A stretch of 64,000 bases of DNA. It comes from JAFARZ01 sp036490795. Its GTDB lineage: Bacteria; Actinomycetota; Actinomycetes; Streptosporangiales; Streptosporangiaceae. The stretch is taken from assembly GCA_036490795.1 (NCBI GenBank), contig DASXDG010000066.1, positions 1-64,000 on the forward strand. Direction: 5' to 3'. This document shows positions 39,085-47,436 of the stretch, piece after piece (the stretch's first letter is position 1; the number at the start of each line of letters is the position of its first letter). The position numbers were made by a program, and so were the translations under genes. The notes beneath the pieces are model-generated. The model did not search any database, had not been told where the DNA came from, and saw only the letters and a list, made by a program, of their open reading frames with translations.

Positions 39085-39170
39085 AATAGCGCGGAACATA
39101 GTTCCAACGCGGAAGAAATACCTGCTCACAGCATGGTTGATTACCGCGTTGGAGTTAATCACCGCGGTAA
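39085..39170 (+). repeat. Interspersed palindromic element, copy C
   Basis: 86 bp between the convergent MFS and M56 genes. TAGCGCGG and ACCGCGGTAA mark the ends, CCAACGCGG and CCGCGTTGG the inner arms, and the centre is TGCTCACAGCA. Confidence 0.85.
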
Positions 39171-39179
39171 CCGCCCGCG

Positions 39180-39380
39180 CGGGGGAGCGGGCGCCGGGAG
39201 CGGGCGCCAGCCGTCGGAAACCGGCCGCCGGCCGCCGGCCGCCGGGCGCCAGCCGTCGGAAACCGGCCGCCGGCCGCCAGCCGCCAGCCGCCGAGGGCCG
39301 GCCGCCGGGCGCCGGCCGCCGGGCGCCGGCCGCCGGCCGCCGACCGCCGGGAGCCAGCCGCCGGGAGCGGGAGCCAGTCG
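39180..39380. repeat. GC-rich low-complexity tandem repeats beside element C
   Basis: Short GCCGGCCGCC and GGGCGCC units recur throughout. A unit of about 40 nt containing CAGCCGTCGGAAACC occurs twice, starting near 39205 and 39245. No convincing gene; it ends at the M56 stop codon. Confidence 0.75.
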
Positions 39381-39390
39381 TCGGGAACCG

Positions 39391-40305
39391 TCAGATGAGA
39401 AGCAGGGCGGCCGGTGCGGCGGCGAGCAGGGCGGAACCGAGGAAGATCCCGGCCACGGCCGCGGCGGGAAGCGGATGGCGGGGGCCGAGCAGCCGGTTCA
39501 CCCTGGCGGTGACCTCGCAGTCGCTGCTCGCGGCGGCCAGCGTGCCGACCGACGCCAGGCCGGACCCGCCGGCGCCGGAGGTGCCGACCCGGACCAGCGC
39601 GGAGACCAGCTCACGGGCCGGGCGAGCGCGCAGTGCGCGGTCGTCGGCGAGCATCTCGACCAGCAGCGCGACCTCGCGGTAGGCCTCGGTGCAGGCGTTC
39701 GACCGGGGGAAGGCGCGGCGCAGCGCGGTGAACGGGAGCAGCACCAGGTCGTGCCGTTCCCGCAGGTGCGCGCGCTCGTGCGCGAGCACGGCGGCCAGTT
39801 CGGCGTCGCCCAGCAGCTCAAGCGCGCCAGCGCTGACCACGATCTTGGAGCGCAGGCCGGGCACGCAGTACGCCGCGGCGGCGGGGTGGTCGAGGACGAG
39901 CGCGCCAGGCACCTTCGGGTCGCCATGGGCGAGCAGCGCGAGCAGCGCGAGCTGACGCCGCCTGGCATAGATCACCGTCACGGTGGCTGCCGCCAGCACC
40001 CAGCACAGCAGCGCGAAAAGCGCCAGGCCCGCGACCAGCGAGAGCAGCCTGATCCCGGTCAGCAGCATTGAGCTGTGCCGCCCGACGATCTCCAGGACGC
40101 GCGTCGCGGAGAGTCCGCGGGGCAGCGCGATGGCAAGCAGCGCACCGACGGCAGCCGTCCCGCCGGCCAGGCCGAGCGCCTGCCAGAGCGCGATGGCGGC
40201 GGCCGGCGACCGGCGCGGCCAGTTGGCTCGCACCAGGACCGGGACCGAGATAACGCTCCCGACGGCGACAACGGCTAGCAGCGCCGCATCAGCCAGTCCC
40301 CTCAT
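39391..40305 (-). CDS. M56/BlaR1-like membrane metallopeptidase
   Basis: A 304-aa membrane protein. Hydrophobic segments about 7-25, 38-60, 85-110 and 278-300; the zinc motif HERAH sits in VLAHERAHLRERHDLVLLPF near residue 176. It resembles the protease part of BlaR1 without a penicillin-sensor domain. Encoded with a BlaI repressor (17-nt overlap), so it probably cleaves or inactivates that repressor in response to an envelope signal. The signal is unknown. Confidence 0.88.
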   Translation of the reverse strand: MRGLADAALLAVVAVGSVISVPVLVRANWPRRSPAAAIALWQALGLAGGTAAVGALLAIALPRGLSATRVLEIVGRHSSMLLTGIRLLSLVAGLALFALLCWVLAAATVTVIYARRRQLALLALLAHGDPKVPGALVLDHPAAAAYCVPGLRSKIVVSAGALELLGDAELAAVLAHERAHLRERHDLVLLPFTALRRAFPRSNACTEAYREVALLVEMLADDRALRARPARELVSALVRVGTSGAGGSGLASVGTLAAASSDCEVTARVNRLLGPRHPLPAAAVAGIFLGSALLAAAPAALLLI

Positions 40306-40660
40306 GATCTCCGCCGTTTTGCTCTAGGGCGTCCCGAAGCACGTCTGCTTCGGCGCCGGACACGAACCGAGCGAACCGGGCCAGCGCGGCGGAACGGTCA
40401 CCCGTCTGATCCAGCGCGGTCAGCATCAGTTCGGCGACGTAGGCTTCCCTCGTCGCAGCAGGACAATACCTCCACGCCCGGCCGTCGCGCTGCCGTCTCG
40501 CGAAACCCTTCTTCGCGAGCCGGTCAAGCACAGTCATGACGGTCGTGTGCGCAAGGTTACGTTCGGTCAGCCTGACACTTACTTCACGCACGGTAAGCGG
40601 GACGTCAGTTTCCCAGAGCACGTCCATGATCGCACGCTCAAGCTCGCCTAGCCGGTTCAC
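40289..40660 (-). CDS. BlaI/MecI-family repressor
   Basis: A 123-aa winged-helix repressor: LGELERAIMDVLWETDVPLTVREVSVRL, then HTTVMTVLDRLAKKGFARRQRDGRAWRY, then a dimerisation tail. Pairs with the downstream M56 protease. GTG 40660 was chosen because TACATT lies 7 nt upstream, giving a leaderless promoter; the frame is open to TTG 40693. Genome targets beyond this operon cannot be judged. Confidence 0.88.
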   Translation of the reverse strand: MNRLGELERAIMDVLWETDVPLTVREVSVRLTERNLAHTTVMTVLDRLAKKGFARRQRDGRAWRYCPAATREAYVAELMLTALDQTGDRSAALARFARFVSGAEADVLRDALEQNGGDHEGTG

Positions 40661-40702
40661 GATCGTCAATGTACCCGTTATGCGCGTGTTCAAATAAGGC
40701 GG

Positions 40703-41203
40703 TTACGGTTCAGGGGCGGCGAACCGGGCGAACGCCTGCAGGTTGGCCAGCGACTCGCCGCGTTTGGTCCGCCAGGCCCACTCGCGCCGGATCGCGGACG
40801 CGAAGCCGAGCTCAAGCGCCTTATCGAAGTTCTCGTCCGAGTAGGTAAGAACGCACCCGAGCAACGTGTCAATATCGCTCACCGCGGACAGTGGCAGGCG
40901 TCCCGCCAAGTACACGTCGCCGACCGGGTCAAGCGCGAAGTGCACCCCGTACATCCGGCCGTTGCGGCCGAGCAGGAAGCGGTAGAACTCCTCGTGGTTC
41001 TCATCCGGCTGGCGGCAGAAGAACGCCTCGATCAGCAGGCTGTGCTGCTCCGCGATCAGCCAGGTCATCGTGGCGAGCTTGTGCTGCCCGGCCAGCTTGA
41101 CCAGGTACGCGCCAGGGCGCGGGTTCTCGTAGGGAAGCCCGAGCTCGGCGAGGGCATCCTCGATGGCCTTCACACGCCCGGCCTTCACACGCCCGGCCCT
41201 CAT
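40703..41203 (-). CDS. YbjN-domain protein
   Basis: A 166-aa protein of the YbjN/sensory transduction regulator-like fold, related to type III secretion chaperone folds. Seen: HKLATMTWLIAEQHSLLIEAFFCRQPDENHEEFYRFLLGRN in pieces typical of the family, and the final ANLQAFARF. Start ATG 41203 overlaps the mshA stop by 4 nt (ATGA), as is common in actinomycetes. The N-terminus contains a short duplicated GRVKA encoded by a 15-nt direct repeat. The function is unknown. Confidence 0.82.
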   Translation of the reverse strand: MRAGRVKAGRVKAIEDALAELGLPYENPRPGAYLVKLAGQHKLATMTWLIAEQHSLLIEAFFCRQPDENHEEFYRFLLGRNGRMYGVHFALDPVGDVYLAGRLPLSAVSDIDTLLGCVLTYSDENFDKALELGFASAIRREWAWRTKRGESLANLQAFARFAAPEP

Positions 41204-42519
41204 GCGCTCAGTGCCGCGGCCGCCTCGTCCATAACTTCTGTATACACGGCGACCAGCCCGTCCGCGGTGGCACCCCAGTCGAATGCTGAGGCGTGTTCTA
41301 CGGCGCCTCGCGAGAAGCCGGTCAGAATTCCAGGATCATCGAGCAACGCGCTAATGGAAGCCGCGTAGTCCGCCGGATCGTGCCCGGCCACGAGCATGCC
41401 GGAAACCCCGTCACTGACCGCGGTGCGCAGCCCGCCGACGGCCGCGGCGACGACCGGTGTCCCGCACGCCTGCGCCTCGAGGGCCACCAGGCCGAACGAC
41501 TCCGAATGCGACGGCACCAGCACCAGCGTCGCGGCCCGGTACCAGCTGGCCAGTTCGCGCTGCGGGCACGGCGGCTCGAACCGCACCCGGTCCCGCATGC
41601 CCAGCTGGCCGGCCAGGGCGGCCAGCCGTCCCGGCGCGCCGACCTCGGAACCGCTCGGGCCGCCGACGAACACCACGACGAGCTTCTCGGCCAGTTCGGC
41701 GGGCAGTTGCGCGGCGGCACGGAGCACGATGTCCGGGCCTTTCAGTGGCTGGACGCGGCCGGCGAACATGAGCACGACGGCGTCCTGGGGGAGACCCAGC
41801 CGGTGTCGCGCCTCGGCCCGGGAGCCCGGCCGGAACAGGGACAGGTCCACGCCCGGGCTGACCGTCCGCACCTGGTCGGATGTGGCGCCGTAGAGGCTGC
41901 GCAACTGGGCCGATTCCTCGGCGGTGTTCGCCACCAGCCGGTTGGCCGCGGCCACCACCTCGTGCTCGCCACGGATCCGGGCATCGGATTCGGCGCGGTC
42001 GCCCGTGGCCAGGGCGAGGTTCTTGACCTTCCCCAGCGTGTGCATGGACTGGACGAGCGGCACGCCCCAGCGCTCGGCGGCGACGGCCCCGACCTGGCCG
42101 GACAGCCAGTAGTGCGCGTGCACCAGGTCGTACCTGCCCGGCGCGTACGCGGCTTCGGTGCGCAGCACGCCGAACGTGAACGGGCAGATCTGGGCGGGCA
42201 GTGAGTTCTTGTCCAGTTCCTCGAAAGGCCCGGCCACCACGTTGCGGACCAGCACGCCGGGCGCCAGTTCGACCTGTGGCGGAGTGTCCTGGCAGACCGC
42301 GCGGGTGAAGATCTCGACTTCGATATCGCGCTCGGCGAGACGCTTGGCGGTCTCGACCACATAGACGTTAAGGCCGCCGGCGTCGCCGGTTCCTGGCTGG
42401 TCGAGCGGTGACGTGTGCAGGCTGATGGTCGCGATCCGCGCTGGTTTGCGTCCTGTATGCACACATTGGCTAACCCGGGCGAGCGGCCCGGTGTTCCCGG
42501 TTCCCGCCCTGCCGCTCAC
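41200..42519 (-). CDS. mshA: D-inositol-3-phosphate glycosyltransferase (mycothiol)
   Basis: First step of mycothiol synthesis: transfers GlcNAc from UDP-GlcNAc to 1D-myo-inositol 3-phosphate. 439 aa, GT-B fold, family GT4. Seen: SLHTSPLDQPGTGDAGGLNVYV near residue 33, VHAHYWLSGQVG, QSMHTLGKVKN, FAGRVQPLKGPD, and the donor motif ESFGLVALEAQACGTPVVA. A GTG start at 42519 gives the usual N-terminal extension but has no clear Shine-Dalgarno. Divergent from gpmA with a 50-bp gap. Confidence 0.96.
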   Translation of the reverse strand: MSGRAGTGNTGPLARVSQCVHTGRKPARIATISLHTSPLDQPGTGDAGGLNVYVVETAKRLAERDIEVEIFTRAVCQDTPPQVELAPGVLVRNVVAGPFEELDKNSLPAQICPFTFGVLRTEAAYAPGRYDLVHAHYWLSGQVGAVAAERWGVPLVQSMHTLGKVKNLALATGDRAESDARIRGEHEVVAAANRLVANTAEESAQLRSLYGATSDQVRTVSPGVDLSLFRPGSRAEARHRLGLPQDAVVLMFAGRVQPLKGPDIVLRAAAQLPAELAEKLVVVFVGGPSGSEVGAPGRLAALAGQLGMRDRVRFEPPCPQRELASWYRAATLVLVPSHSESFGLVALEAQACGTPVVAAAVGGLRTAVSDGVSGMLVAGHDPADYAASISALLDDPGILTGFSRGAVEHASAFDWGATADGLVAVYTEVMDEAAAALSA

Positions 42520-42569
42520 GAGGGGATGACCACCGCACCCCCCGTTCTTGGGTGGATAGGGTATAGACC

Positions 42570-43370
42570 ATGCGAACTCTGGTGCTGCTCAGGCATGGCG
42601 AAAGTGAATGGAATTCCAAGGGTCTGTTCACCGGCTGGGTGGATGTGGGCCTGTCCGGGGCGGGGGAGGCTGAGGCCGCCAACGGCGGCAGGCTGCTGGC
42701 CCAGGCCGGGATAGCGCCGCACGCGGTGCACACCTCGGTGCTGACCCGCGCTATCCAGACCGCGAACATCGCGGTTGGCGAGGCCGGGCTTGCCTGGCTG
42801 CCGGTGCGCCGGTCCTGGCGGCTCAACGAGCGGCACTACGGTGCCCTGCAAGGCAAGGACAAGGCCAGGACGAGGGAGGAGTTCGGCGACGAGCAGTTCA
42901 TGCTCTGGCGGCGTTCCTACGACGTCCCGCCGCCGCCGATCGCGGACGACGACCCGCTGTCCCAGGCCGCCGACCCCCGGTACGCCGACCTGCCGTCGGA
43001 GGCCAGGCCGCGCACCGAGTGCCTGAAGGACGTGGTGGTCAGGCTGCTGCCCTACTGGTACGACGCGATCGTGCCGGACCTGGCCAGGGGCCCGGTGCTG
43101 GTGGTGGCGCACGGCAACTCGCTGCGCGCCCTGGTCAAGCACCTGGACGGGATCGGCGACGCGGAGATCGCCGAGCTGAACATCCCGACCGGAATCCCGC
43201 TGGTCTACGATCTCGACGACGACTTCCGGGCGACCGGGCACCGGTACCTGGACCCGTCGGCGGCCGAGGCGGCCGTGGAGGCAGTGAAGAACCAAGGGCG
43301 TTTATCTCATAACAGCGCGTGGTGCCCGGTCACAAATCAGGCGGTTCTCGGGCTCTTTACGCGAAAGTGA
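42570..43370 (+). CDS. gpmA: 2,3-bisphosphoglycerate-dependent phosphoglycerate mutase
   Basis: Glycolytic mutase. 266 aa. The catalytic LVLLRHGESEWN at residues 4-15 contains the phosphohistidine; FTGWVDVGLSGAG, RRSWRLNERHYGALQGKDK, and VVAHGNSLRALVKHLDG follow. ATG 42570 lies 7 nt after TAGGGT, indicating a leaderless transcript. The C-terminus is about 15 residues longer than usual (SHNSAWCPVTNQAV). The 110-bp gap after it holds a weak hairpin with a T-run (GTGCATTTTTC). Confidence 0.95.
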   Translation: MRTLVLLRHGESEWNSKGLFTGWVDVGLSGAGEAEAANGGRLLAQAGIAPHAVHTSVLTRAIQTANIAVGEAGLAWLPVRRSWRLNERHYGALQGKDKARTREEFGDEQFMLWRRSYDVPPPPIADDDPLSQAADPRYADLPSEARPRTECLKDVVVRLLPYWYDAIVPDLARGPVLVVAHGNSLRALVKHLDGIGDAEIAELNIPTGIPLVYDLDDDFRATGHRYLDPSAAEAAVEAVKNQGRLSHNSAWCPVTNQAVLGLFTRK

Positions 43371-43480
43371 ACATCAGTCAAATATCGCCCTGCCAACGGC
43401 AACGTGCATTTTTCTATCCCGCGATCCCGCATACCATCTACAGGTGTGGATCGTGACTGGTCAGGGCGTTGAGGTAGCGC

Positions 43481-44620
43481 GTGGCACTGAGGTATAGAAC
43501 CGGTACCTCGCCCGGCGGCTCCGGGCGGGTGAACCAGCCGCGTACCCGGCTCCGGGCCGCGCAGCAGCCGTCCAAGCTGCCGCCCGGCATCGCGTCCGTA
43601 CTGTCCGTGCTGTCCTCGTCCGCCGTCGTCCTTGACAGCCACGACCGGGTGCTGCGGGCGAGCGCTGCCGCGCGTGCGTTCGGCCTGGTCAGGGGCGACA
43701 AGCTGATGGTCAGCGAGCTCGCCGCGCTGGCCAGGCAGGTGCGCAGGGACGGGGAGATCAGGGAAGGCGAGTTCGAGGTTCCGGTGCCCCGTTTCGGCGG
43801 GCGCACCACGAGCTTCGCGGTCCGGGTCGCGCCGCTGGGCGGCGCGGTCGGCGGGGGCGGCCTGGTGCTCGTGCTCGCCGAGGACCAGACCGAGAGCCGC
43901 CGGGTCGAGGAAGTCCGCCGCGACTTCGTGGCGAACACCAGCCACGAGCTGAAGACCCCGGTCGGCGCGCTGGCGCTGCTGGCCGAGACCATCGAGGACG
44001 CGGCGGACGACGCCGAGGCGGTGCGCCGGTTCGCCGGCCGGATGCGGCAGGAGGCGGCCCGGCTGACCAACCTGGTGCAGGACCTGATCACGCTGTCCAG
44101 GATCCAGGCGGCCGAGCCGGTGCCGGACCCGCGTCCGGCCGAACTCGACGCCGTGGTCGCCGAGGCGCTGGACCGCTGCCGGATGAAGGCGAACGCGCGC
44201 GGGATCACGCTTGCCTCTGTCGGCACCCGCGGCCTGTCCGTGCTCGGCGACGAGGACCTGCTCGTCACCGCGCTGCGCAACCTGCTGGAAAACGCCGTGG
44301 CGTACAGCCCGGAACGCACCCGCGTGGTGATCAGTACCAAACGGACCCCAGAAGGCTTTGCCGAGCTGAGCGTCACCGACCAGGGCATCGGCATCCCGGA
44401 ACGCGACCTTGAGCGGATCTTCGAGCGCTTCTACCGGGTGGACCCGGCGCGCTCGCGGGCGACCGGTGGCACCGGCCTCGGTCTGGCCATCGTGAAGCAC
44501 GTGACGCACGCGCACAACGGCAGGGTCACCGTGCGCAGCACGGAGGGTGCGGGGTCGACCTTCACGCTCTTCATACCGCTCCGGAGCGAGCACGAATCCC
44601 CCCAGGAGGGCCTGACGTGA
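43481..44620 (+). CDS. SenX3/PhoR-like histidine kinase lacking a TM anchor
   Basis: A 379-aa kinase. PAS-like region about 38-140 (SSSAVVLDSHDRVLRASAAA), H-box NTSHELKTPVGAL near 165, N-box LRNLLENAVAYSP, G boxes DQGIGIP and GTGLGLAIV. It matches SenX3/PhoR, but those begin with one or two transmembrane helices. Here the 35 residues before the PAS region are hydrophilic, and an in-frame TAG at 43475 blocks any longer reading. It may be soluble. Start GTG 43481, GAGG about 6 nt upstream. Overlaps the response regulator by 4 nt (GTGA). Confidence 0.88.
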   Translation: MALRYRTGTSPGGSGRVNQPRTRLRAAQQPSKLPPGIASVLSVLSSSAVVLDSHDRVLRASAAARAFGLVRGDKLMVSELAALARQVRRDGEIREGEFEVPVPRFGGRTTSFAVRVAPLGGAVGGGGLVLVLAEDQTESRRVEEVRRDFVANTSHELKTPVGALALLAETIEDAADDAEAVRRFAGRMRQEAARLTNLVQDLITLSRIQAAEPVPDPRPAELDAVVAEALDRCRMKANARGITLASVGTRGLSVLGDEDLLVTALRNLLENAVAYSPERTRVVISTKRTPEGFAELSVTDQGIGIPERDLERIFERFYRVDPARSRATGGTGLGLAIVKHVTHAHNGRVTVRSTEGAGSTFTLFIPLRSEHESPQEGLT

Positions 44621-45306
44621 CACGCGTGCTGGTTGTTGAGGACGAGGAGTCGTTCAGCGACGCCATCTCGTACCTGCTGCGCAAGGAGGGTTTCGAGGTC
44701 GCGGTCTGCTCGACGGGTCCGGACGCGATCGACACCTTCGACCGCACCGGTGCGGACCTGGTGCTGCTCGACCTGATGCTGCCAGGCCTGCCGGGCAGCG
44801 AGGTCTGCCGGTCGCTGCGGGAGAAGTCGAACGTCCCGGTGATCATGCTGACCGCCAAGGACAGCGAGATCGACAAGGTGGTCGGCCTCGAACTGGGCGC
44901 CGACGACTACGTGACCAAGCCGTTCTCCTCACGCGAGCTGGTCGCGCGGATGCGCGCCGTGCTCCGCCGCCGCGGCGAGCCCGAGGACATCACCGAAGCC
45001 GCGCTGGAGTCCGGCCCGGTCCGGATGGACGTCGAGCGGCACGTGGTGACCGTCCGCGGCGGCACCGTGCAGCTCCCGCTGAAGGAGTTCGAGCTGCTCC
45101 AGGTGCTGCTCCGCAACGCGGACCGGGTGCTGACCCGCATGCAGCTGATCGACCGGGTATGGGGCGCCGACTACGTCGGCGACACCAAGACGCTCGACGT
45201 GCACATCAAGCGCCTGCGCGCCAAGATCGAGCTGGACCCGGCCCGCCCCCGCCACATAGTCACCGTCCGCGGCCTAGGCTACAAATTCGAGTCCGCCGCC
45301 GCGTAA
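44617..45306 (+). CDS. OmpR/PhoB-family response regulator (RegX3/PhoP-like)
   Basis: A 229-aa regulator. Receiver domain 1-118 with the acidic pair in VVEDEE, phospho-acceptor Asp in LVLLDLMLPG, Thr in MLTAKD and Lys in VTKPFSSREL. Winged-helix effector 125-225 with LPLKEFELLQVLLRN and DVHIKRLRAKI, then TVRGLGYKFE. The start GTG overlaps the kinase stop. In Streptomyces and mycobacteria this pair governs phosphate starvation; pst or pho genes are not in this window. Confidence 0.92.
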   Translation: MTRVLVVEDEESFSDAISYLLRKEGFEVAVCSTGPDAIDTFDRTGADLVLLDLMLPGLPGSEVCRSLREKSNVPVIMLTAKDSEIDKVVGLELGADDYVTKPFSSRELVARMRAVLRRRGEPEDITEAALESGPVRMDVERHVVTVRGGTVQLPLKEFELLQVLLRNADRVLTRMQLIDRVWGADYVGDTKTLDVHIKRLRAKIELDPARPRHIVTVRGLGYKFESAAA

Positions 45307-45385
45307 GCGGTCCTCGTCAGGCCCGGGTCACGGTTACGGCCAGGCCCGGTCCGGGTGCGGGCCCGGGTTGGCTTGCGCGGCGTGC

Positions 45386-45420
45386 GCACCCGTCACGGCC
45401 GCACCCGTCACGGCCGCACC
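45386..45420. repeat. 15-nt tandem repeat after the response regulator
   Basis: GCACCCGTCACGGCC occurs twice plus a partial third copy. Start of an 880-bp region without a gene (45307-46185), which holds this repeat, a 46-bp palindrome, element D, another tandem repeat and an 18-bp palindrome. Confidence 0.8.
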
Positions 45421-45479
45421 GGACACATCATCCGCACCATTTGATATCGCTAGCACCGCGTTCTGAGGGCACTGAGATC

Positions 45480-45525
45480 ATCGTGCGCGTGGCGTTCCGG
45501 GATCCCGGAACGCCACTCGCACGAT
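45480..45525. repeat. 46-bp near-perfect palindrome
   Basis: Two 23-nt arms meet without a loop at 45502/45503 (centre GGGATCCC) and match at 22 of 23 positions. No T-run follows on either strand. Both strands can be read as the peptide IVRVAFRDPGTP, because the arms mirror each other. Confidence 0.9.
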
Positions 45526-45716
45526 ACTTGCAGTCCCGGCAAGCCGCGACCGCTTTGTCCTGGTCTGGGGCCCGCTAGGCCGGGGGCGGTCCGGAGCCGG
45601 ACGTCGGGCTCCTATGCGCGTTGGTGACGGGTCGGGGATGGTGCGAGGCGGTAGCCGCACGGTCCCTTCCCGTATCGGATCGTCACGGTTGTCACTCCCG
45701 CCACGCCTGCGCTTCC

Positions 45717-45803
45717 GTTAGCGCGGCAATAACGCCCAACGCGGTAAAAAACCCTGCTCACAGCAGCGTTTTCCTCCGCGATAAGCCAAAGTACCGCGCT
45801 AAT
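45717..45803 (+). repeat. Interspersed palindromic element, copy D
   Basis: 87 bp between the convergent response regulator and DeoR genes. Ends GTTAGCGCGG and ACCGCGCTAAT; inner CCAACGCGGTAAAAAACC; centre TGCTCACAGCAG; then TCCGCG. Confidence 0.85.
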
Positions 45804-45908
45804 CAGCGGCACTCCGGGATACCTGCGGCAGGAGCGGTATCAGTGGCCATTGTGACGCCTGCGGGCAGAGATGCGCTGGCGGGTCGACCGCAAAGCGGCG
45901 GGCGGCGT

Positions 45909-45954
45909 TTACGAGGTGCGGGCGGGCTTACGAGGTGCGGGCGGGCTTACGAGG
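45909..45954. repeat. 19-nt tandem repeat beside element D
   Basis: TTACGAGGTGCGGGCGGGC occurs twice, followed by a partial third copy (TTACGAGG). It lies about 105 nt downstream of element D. Confidence 0.85.
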
Positions 45955-46077
45955 ACGAGGTGGCGGACGGTGTCGGCGTGGCCGTGGGCAGCACCGTGGC
46001 CTTGGCTCCGGGGCTCGCAGTGGACGTCGCCGAGGCGTGGTGCCTTCTTCTTTGCGCGATTGAGTTCACTAGGGCGT

Positions 46078-46095
46078 GTCAATTGCGCAATTGAC
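46078..46095. repeat. 18-bp palindrome family, copy 2
   Basis: GTCAATTGCGCAATTGAC, a perfect palindrome, 91 bp from the DeoR stop codon. Confidence 0.8.
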
Positions 46096-46185
46096 TTGGT
46101 CAAGTATCTGGCCGGGCGCTGTCTCGGCCGTCACTTATGGCGCCGGCCGCCCCGTGTGGCTAGCGGCCGGCGCCATGACAAACGG

Positions 46186-47004
46186 TTACGCCGGGCGGGC
46201 CTGGAGTGTCCGGGCGGCGCCCATGTCTTCGGCGATGAGAACCTCGCCCACGTGTTCCCCGGCAAGCGCACGGGCGTCGGCGGACAGCATGTCATCGGTG
46301 ATGAGAACGTCAATATCGGGCAGGTCGGCGAACGAACTGAGGCTGACCAGGCCCCACTTGGTGTGATCGGCGAGGACGACGACGCGACGCGCGACCCGGA
46401 TGAGGGTGCGGTTGGTCTCTGCCTCCGCGAGGTTAGGCGTGGTGAGCCCGGCCTCGACGTCGATCCCGTAACAGCCGAGGAACAGCAGGTCGAAATGCAG
46501 CGAGCGGATGGTCAGGTCGGCGACGGGGCCGACCAGCGAGTCCGACGGCGTGCGCACGCCGCCGGTCAGCACGACCGAGTCCGCCTGGGAGTCGAGCCCG
46601 CGCGTCCCGTTGAACAGGTTCGTCACTCGCAGCGAGTTCGTCACGATCGTGAGCCCCGGTACGTCGAGCAGGCACTGCGCGAGTCCGAACGTTGTCGTGC
46701 CGCCTGCCAGCGCGATCGCGGTCCCCGGGCGGACCAGACTGGCGGCGGCTCGTGCAATGGCTGTCTTCTCCGGCCGTTCGAGGACGAGCTTCGCTTCGAA
46801 CCCCGGTTCCTGGCTGGCTGGTGATCCGGGTAGCACCGCGCCGCCGTGCACCTTTTCCACCAGCCCTTCTCTGGCTAGTACCTCAAGATCACGGCGAATC
46901 GTCATGTCCGACACGCCCAGACGTTGAGTCAGGTCACTGACCCGTGCGCTGCCGTCACTCCTGACGGTCTGCAGGATCAGCGATTGGCGATGCCTGGCGA
47001 GCAT
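46186..47004 (-). CDS. DeoR/GlpR-family sugar-responsive regulator
   Basis: A 272-aa repressor. N-terminal helix-turn-helix about 5-58 (RVSDLTQRLGVSDMTIRRDLEVLAREG, KVHGGAVLPG) and a C-terminal sugar-phosphate sensor domain with ALAGGTTTFGLAQ, TNSLRVTNLF, VLTGGVRTPSD, FLGCYGID and VLADHTKWG. ATG 47004 has AAGGGGG about 7 nt upstream. Divergent from the sugar ABC transporter starting at 47437, which is the obvious candidate target. Confidence 0.88.
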   Translation of the reverse strand: MLARHRQSLILQTVRSDGSARVSDLTQRLGVSDMTIRRDLEVLAREGLVEKVHGGAVLPGSPASQEPGFEAKLVLERPEKTAIARAAASLVRPGTAIALAGGTTTFGLAQCLLDVPGLTIVTNSLRVTNLFNGTRGLDSQADSVVLTGGVRTPSDSLVGPVADLTIRSLHFDLLFLGCYGIDVEAGLTTPNLAEAETNRTLIRVARRVVVLADHTKWGLVSLSSFADLPDIDVLITDDMLSADARALAGEHVGEVLIAEDMGAARTLQARPA

Positions 47005-47237
47005 CCGATGCCCCCTTCTGTCACAGGCACGACTCCAGACCATGCGGATTGGTCCGGTGTACGTCATCCGTCCCCTGTGAGACGTTTGCCACGTGTGTTG
47101 GGTTCCGGCCGTCGTTGTGGGATCTGGAGGAAGTTACAGAGAACTCACCAAGAAGCCATACCGAACCGTGCGGGGAACAGGGGCGGAGGCAGGGGCGCGT
47201 GTCGAGGGTGTTTCTCGTTCGTTGCCTAATAGAGACT

Positions 47238-47251
47238 TGTTAGCGTTAACA
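47238..47251. promoter_or_regulatory. LacI-type operator before the sugar ABC operon
   Basis: TGTTAGCGTTAACA, with arms TGTTA and TAACA, is one base from the TGTTAGCGCTAACA palindrome typical of actinobacterial LacI repressors. It is 185 nt upstream of the binding-protein start; the divergent neighbour, however, is a DeoR protein. Confidence 0.5.
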
Positions 47252-47436
47252 TCTTCGCACATGTGCCTGTTTGTGACGCTGAGGTGACTGTGGAGTGCGT
47301 ATGAGGATGCGCCAACGGGGACCGACCGGTGGATGCCCGGGGCCCTGGTATCCGAAGGTCGCCAATCCGTGAAGGACAGCCCGAAGCCGACAGGCTCTGA
47401 TGGAGCCCCGTCCGGGAAAATCCCATGGAGGTCCTT

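Noticed and set aside
38320..40071. 583-aa plus-strand open frame over the MFS end and antisense to M56
   Set aside because: It is out of frame with the MFS gene, passes through GC repeats and lies opposite the M56 gene with its HERAH motif.
43371..43480. PHO box before the SenX3-like kinase
   Set aside because: One GTGAACATC-like heptamer in the wrong orientation is present, but no second direct repeat at 11-nt spacing.
45480..45525. Intrinsic terminator of the response regulator
   Set aside because: The palindrome is strong but loop-free, 174 nt from the stop and without a T-run, so it is kept as a repeat rather than called a terminator.
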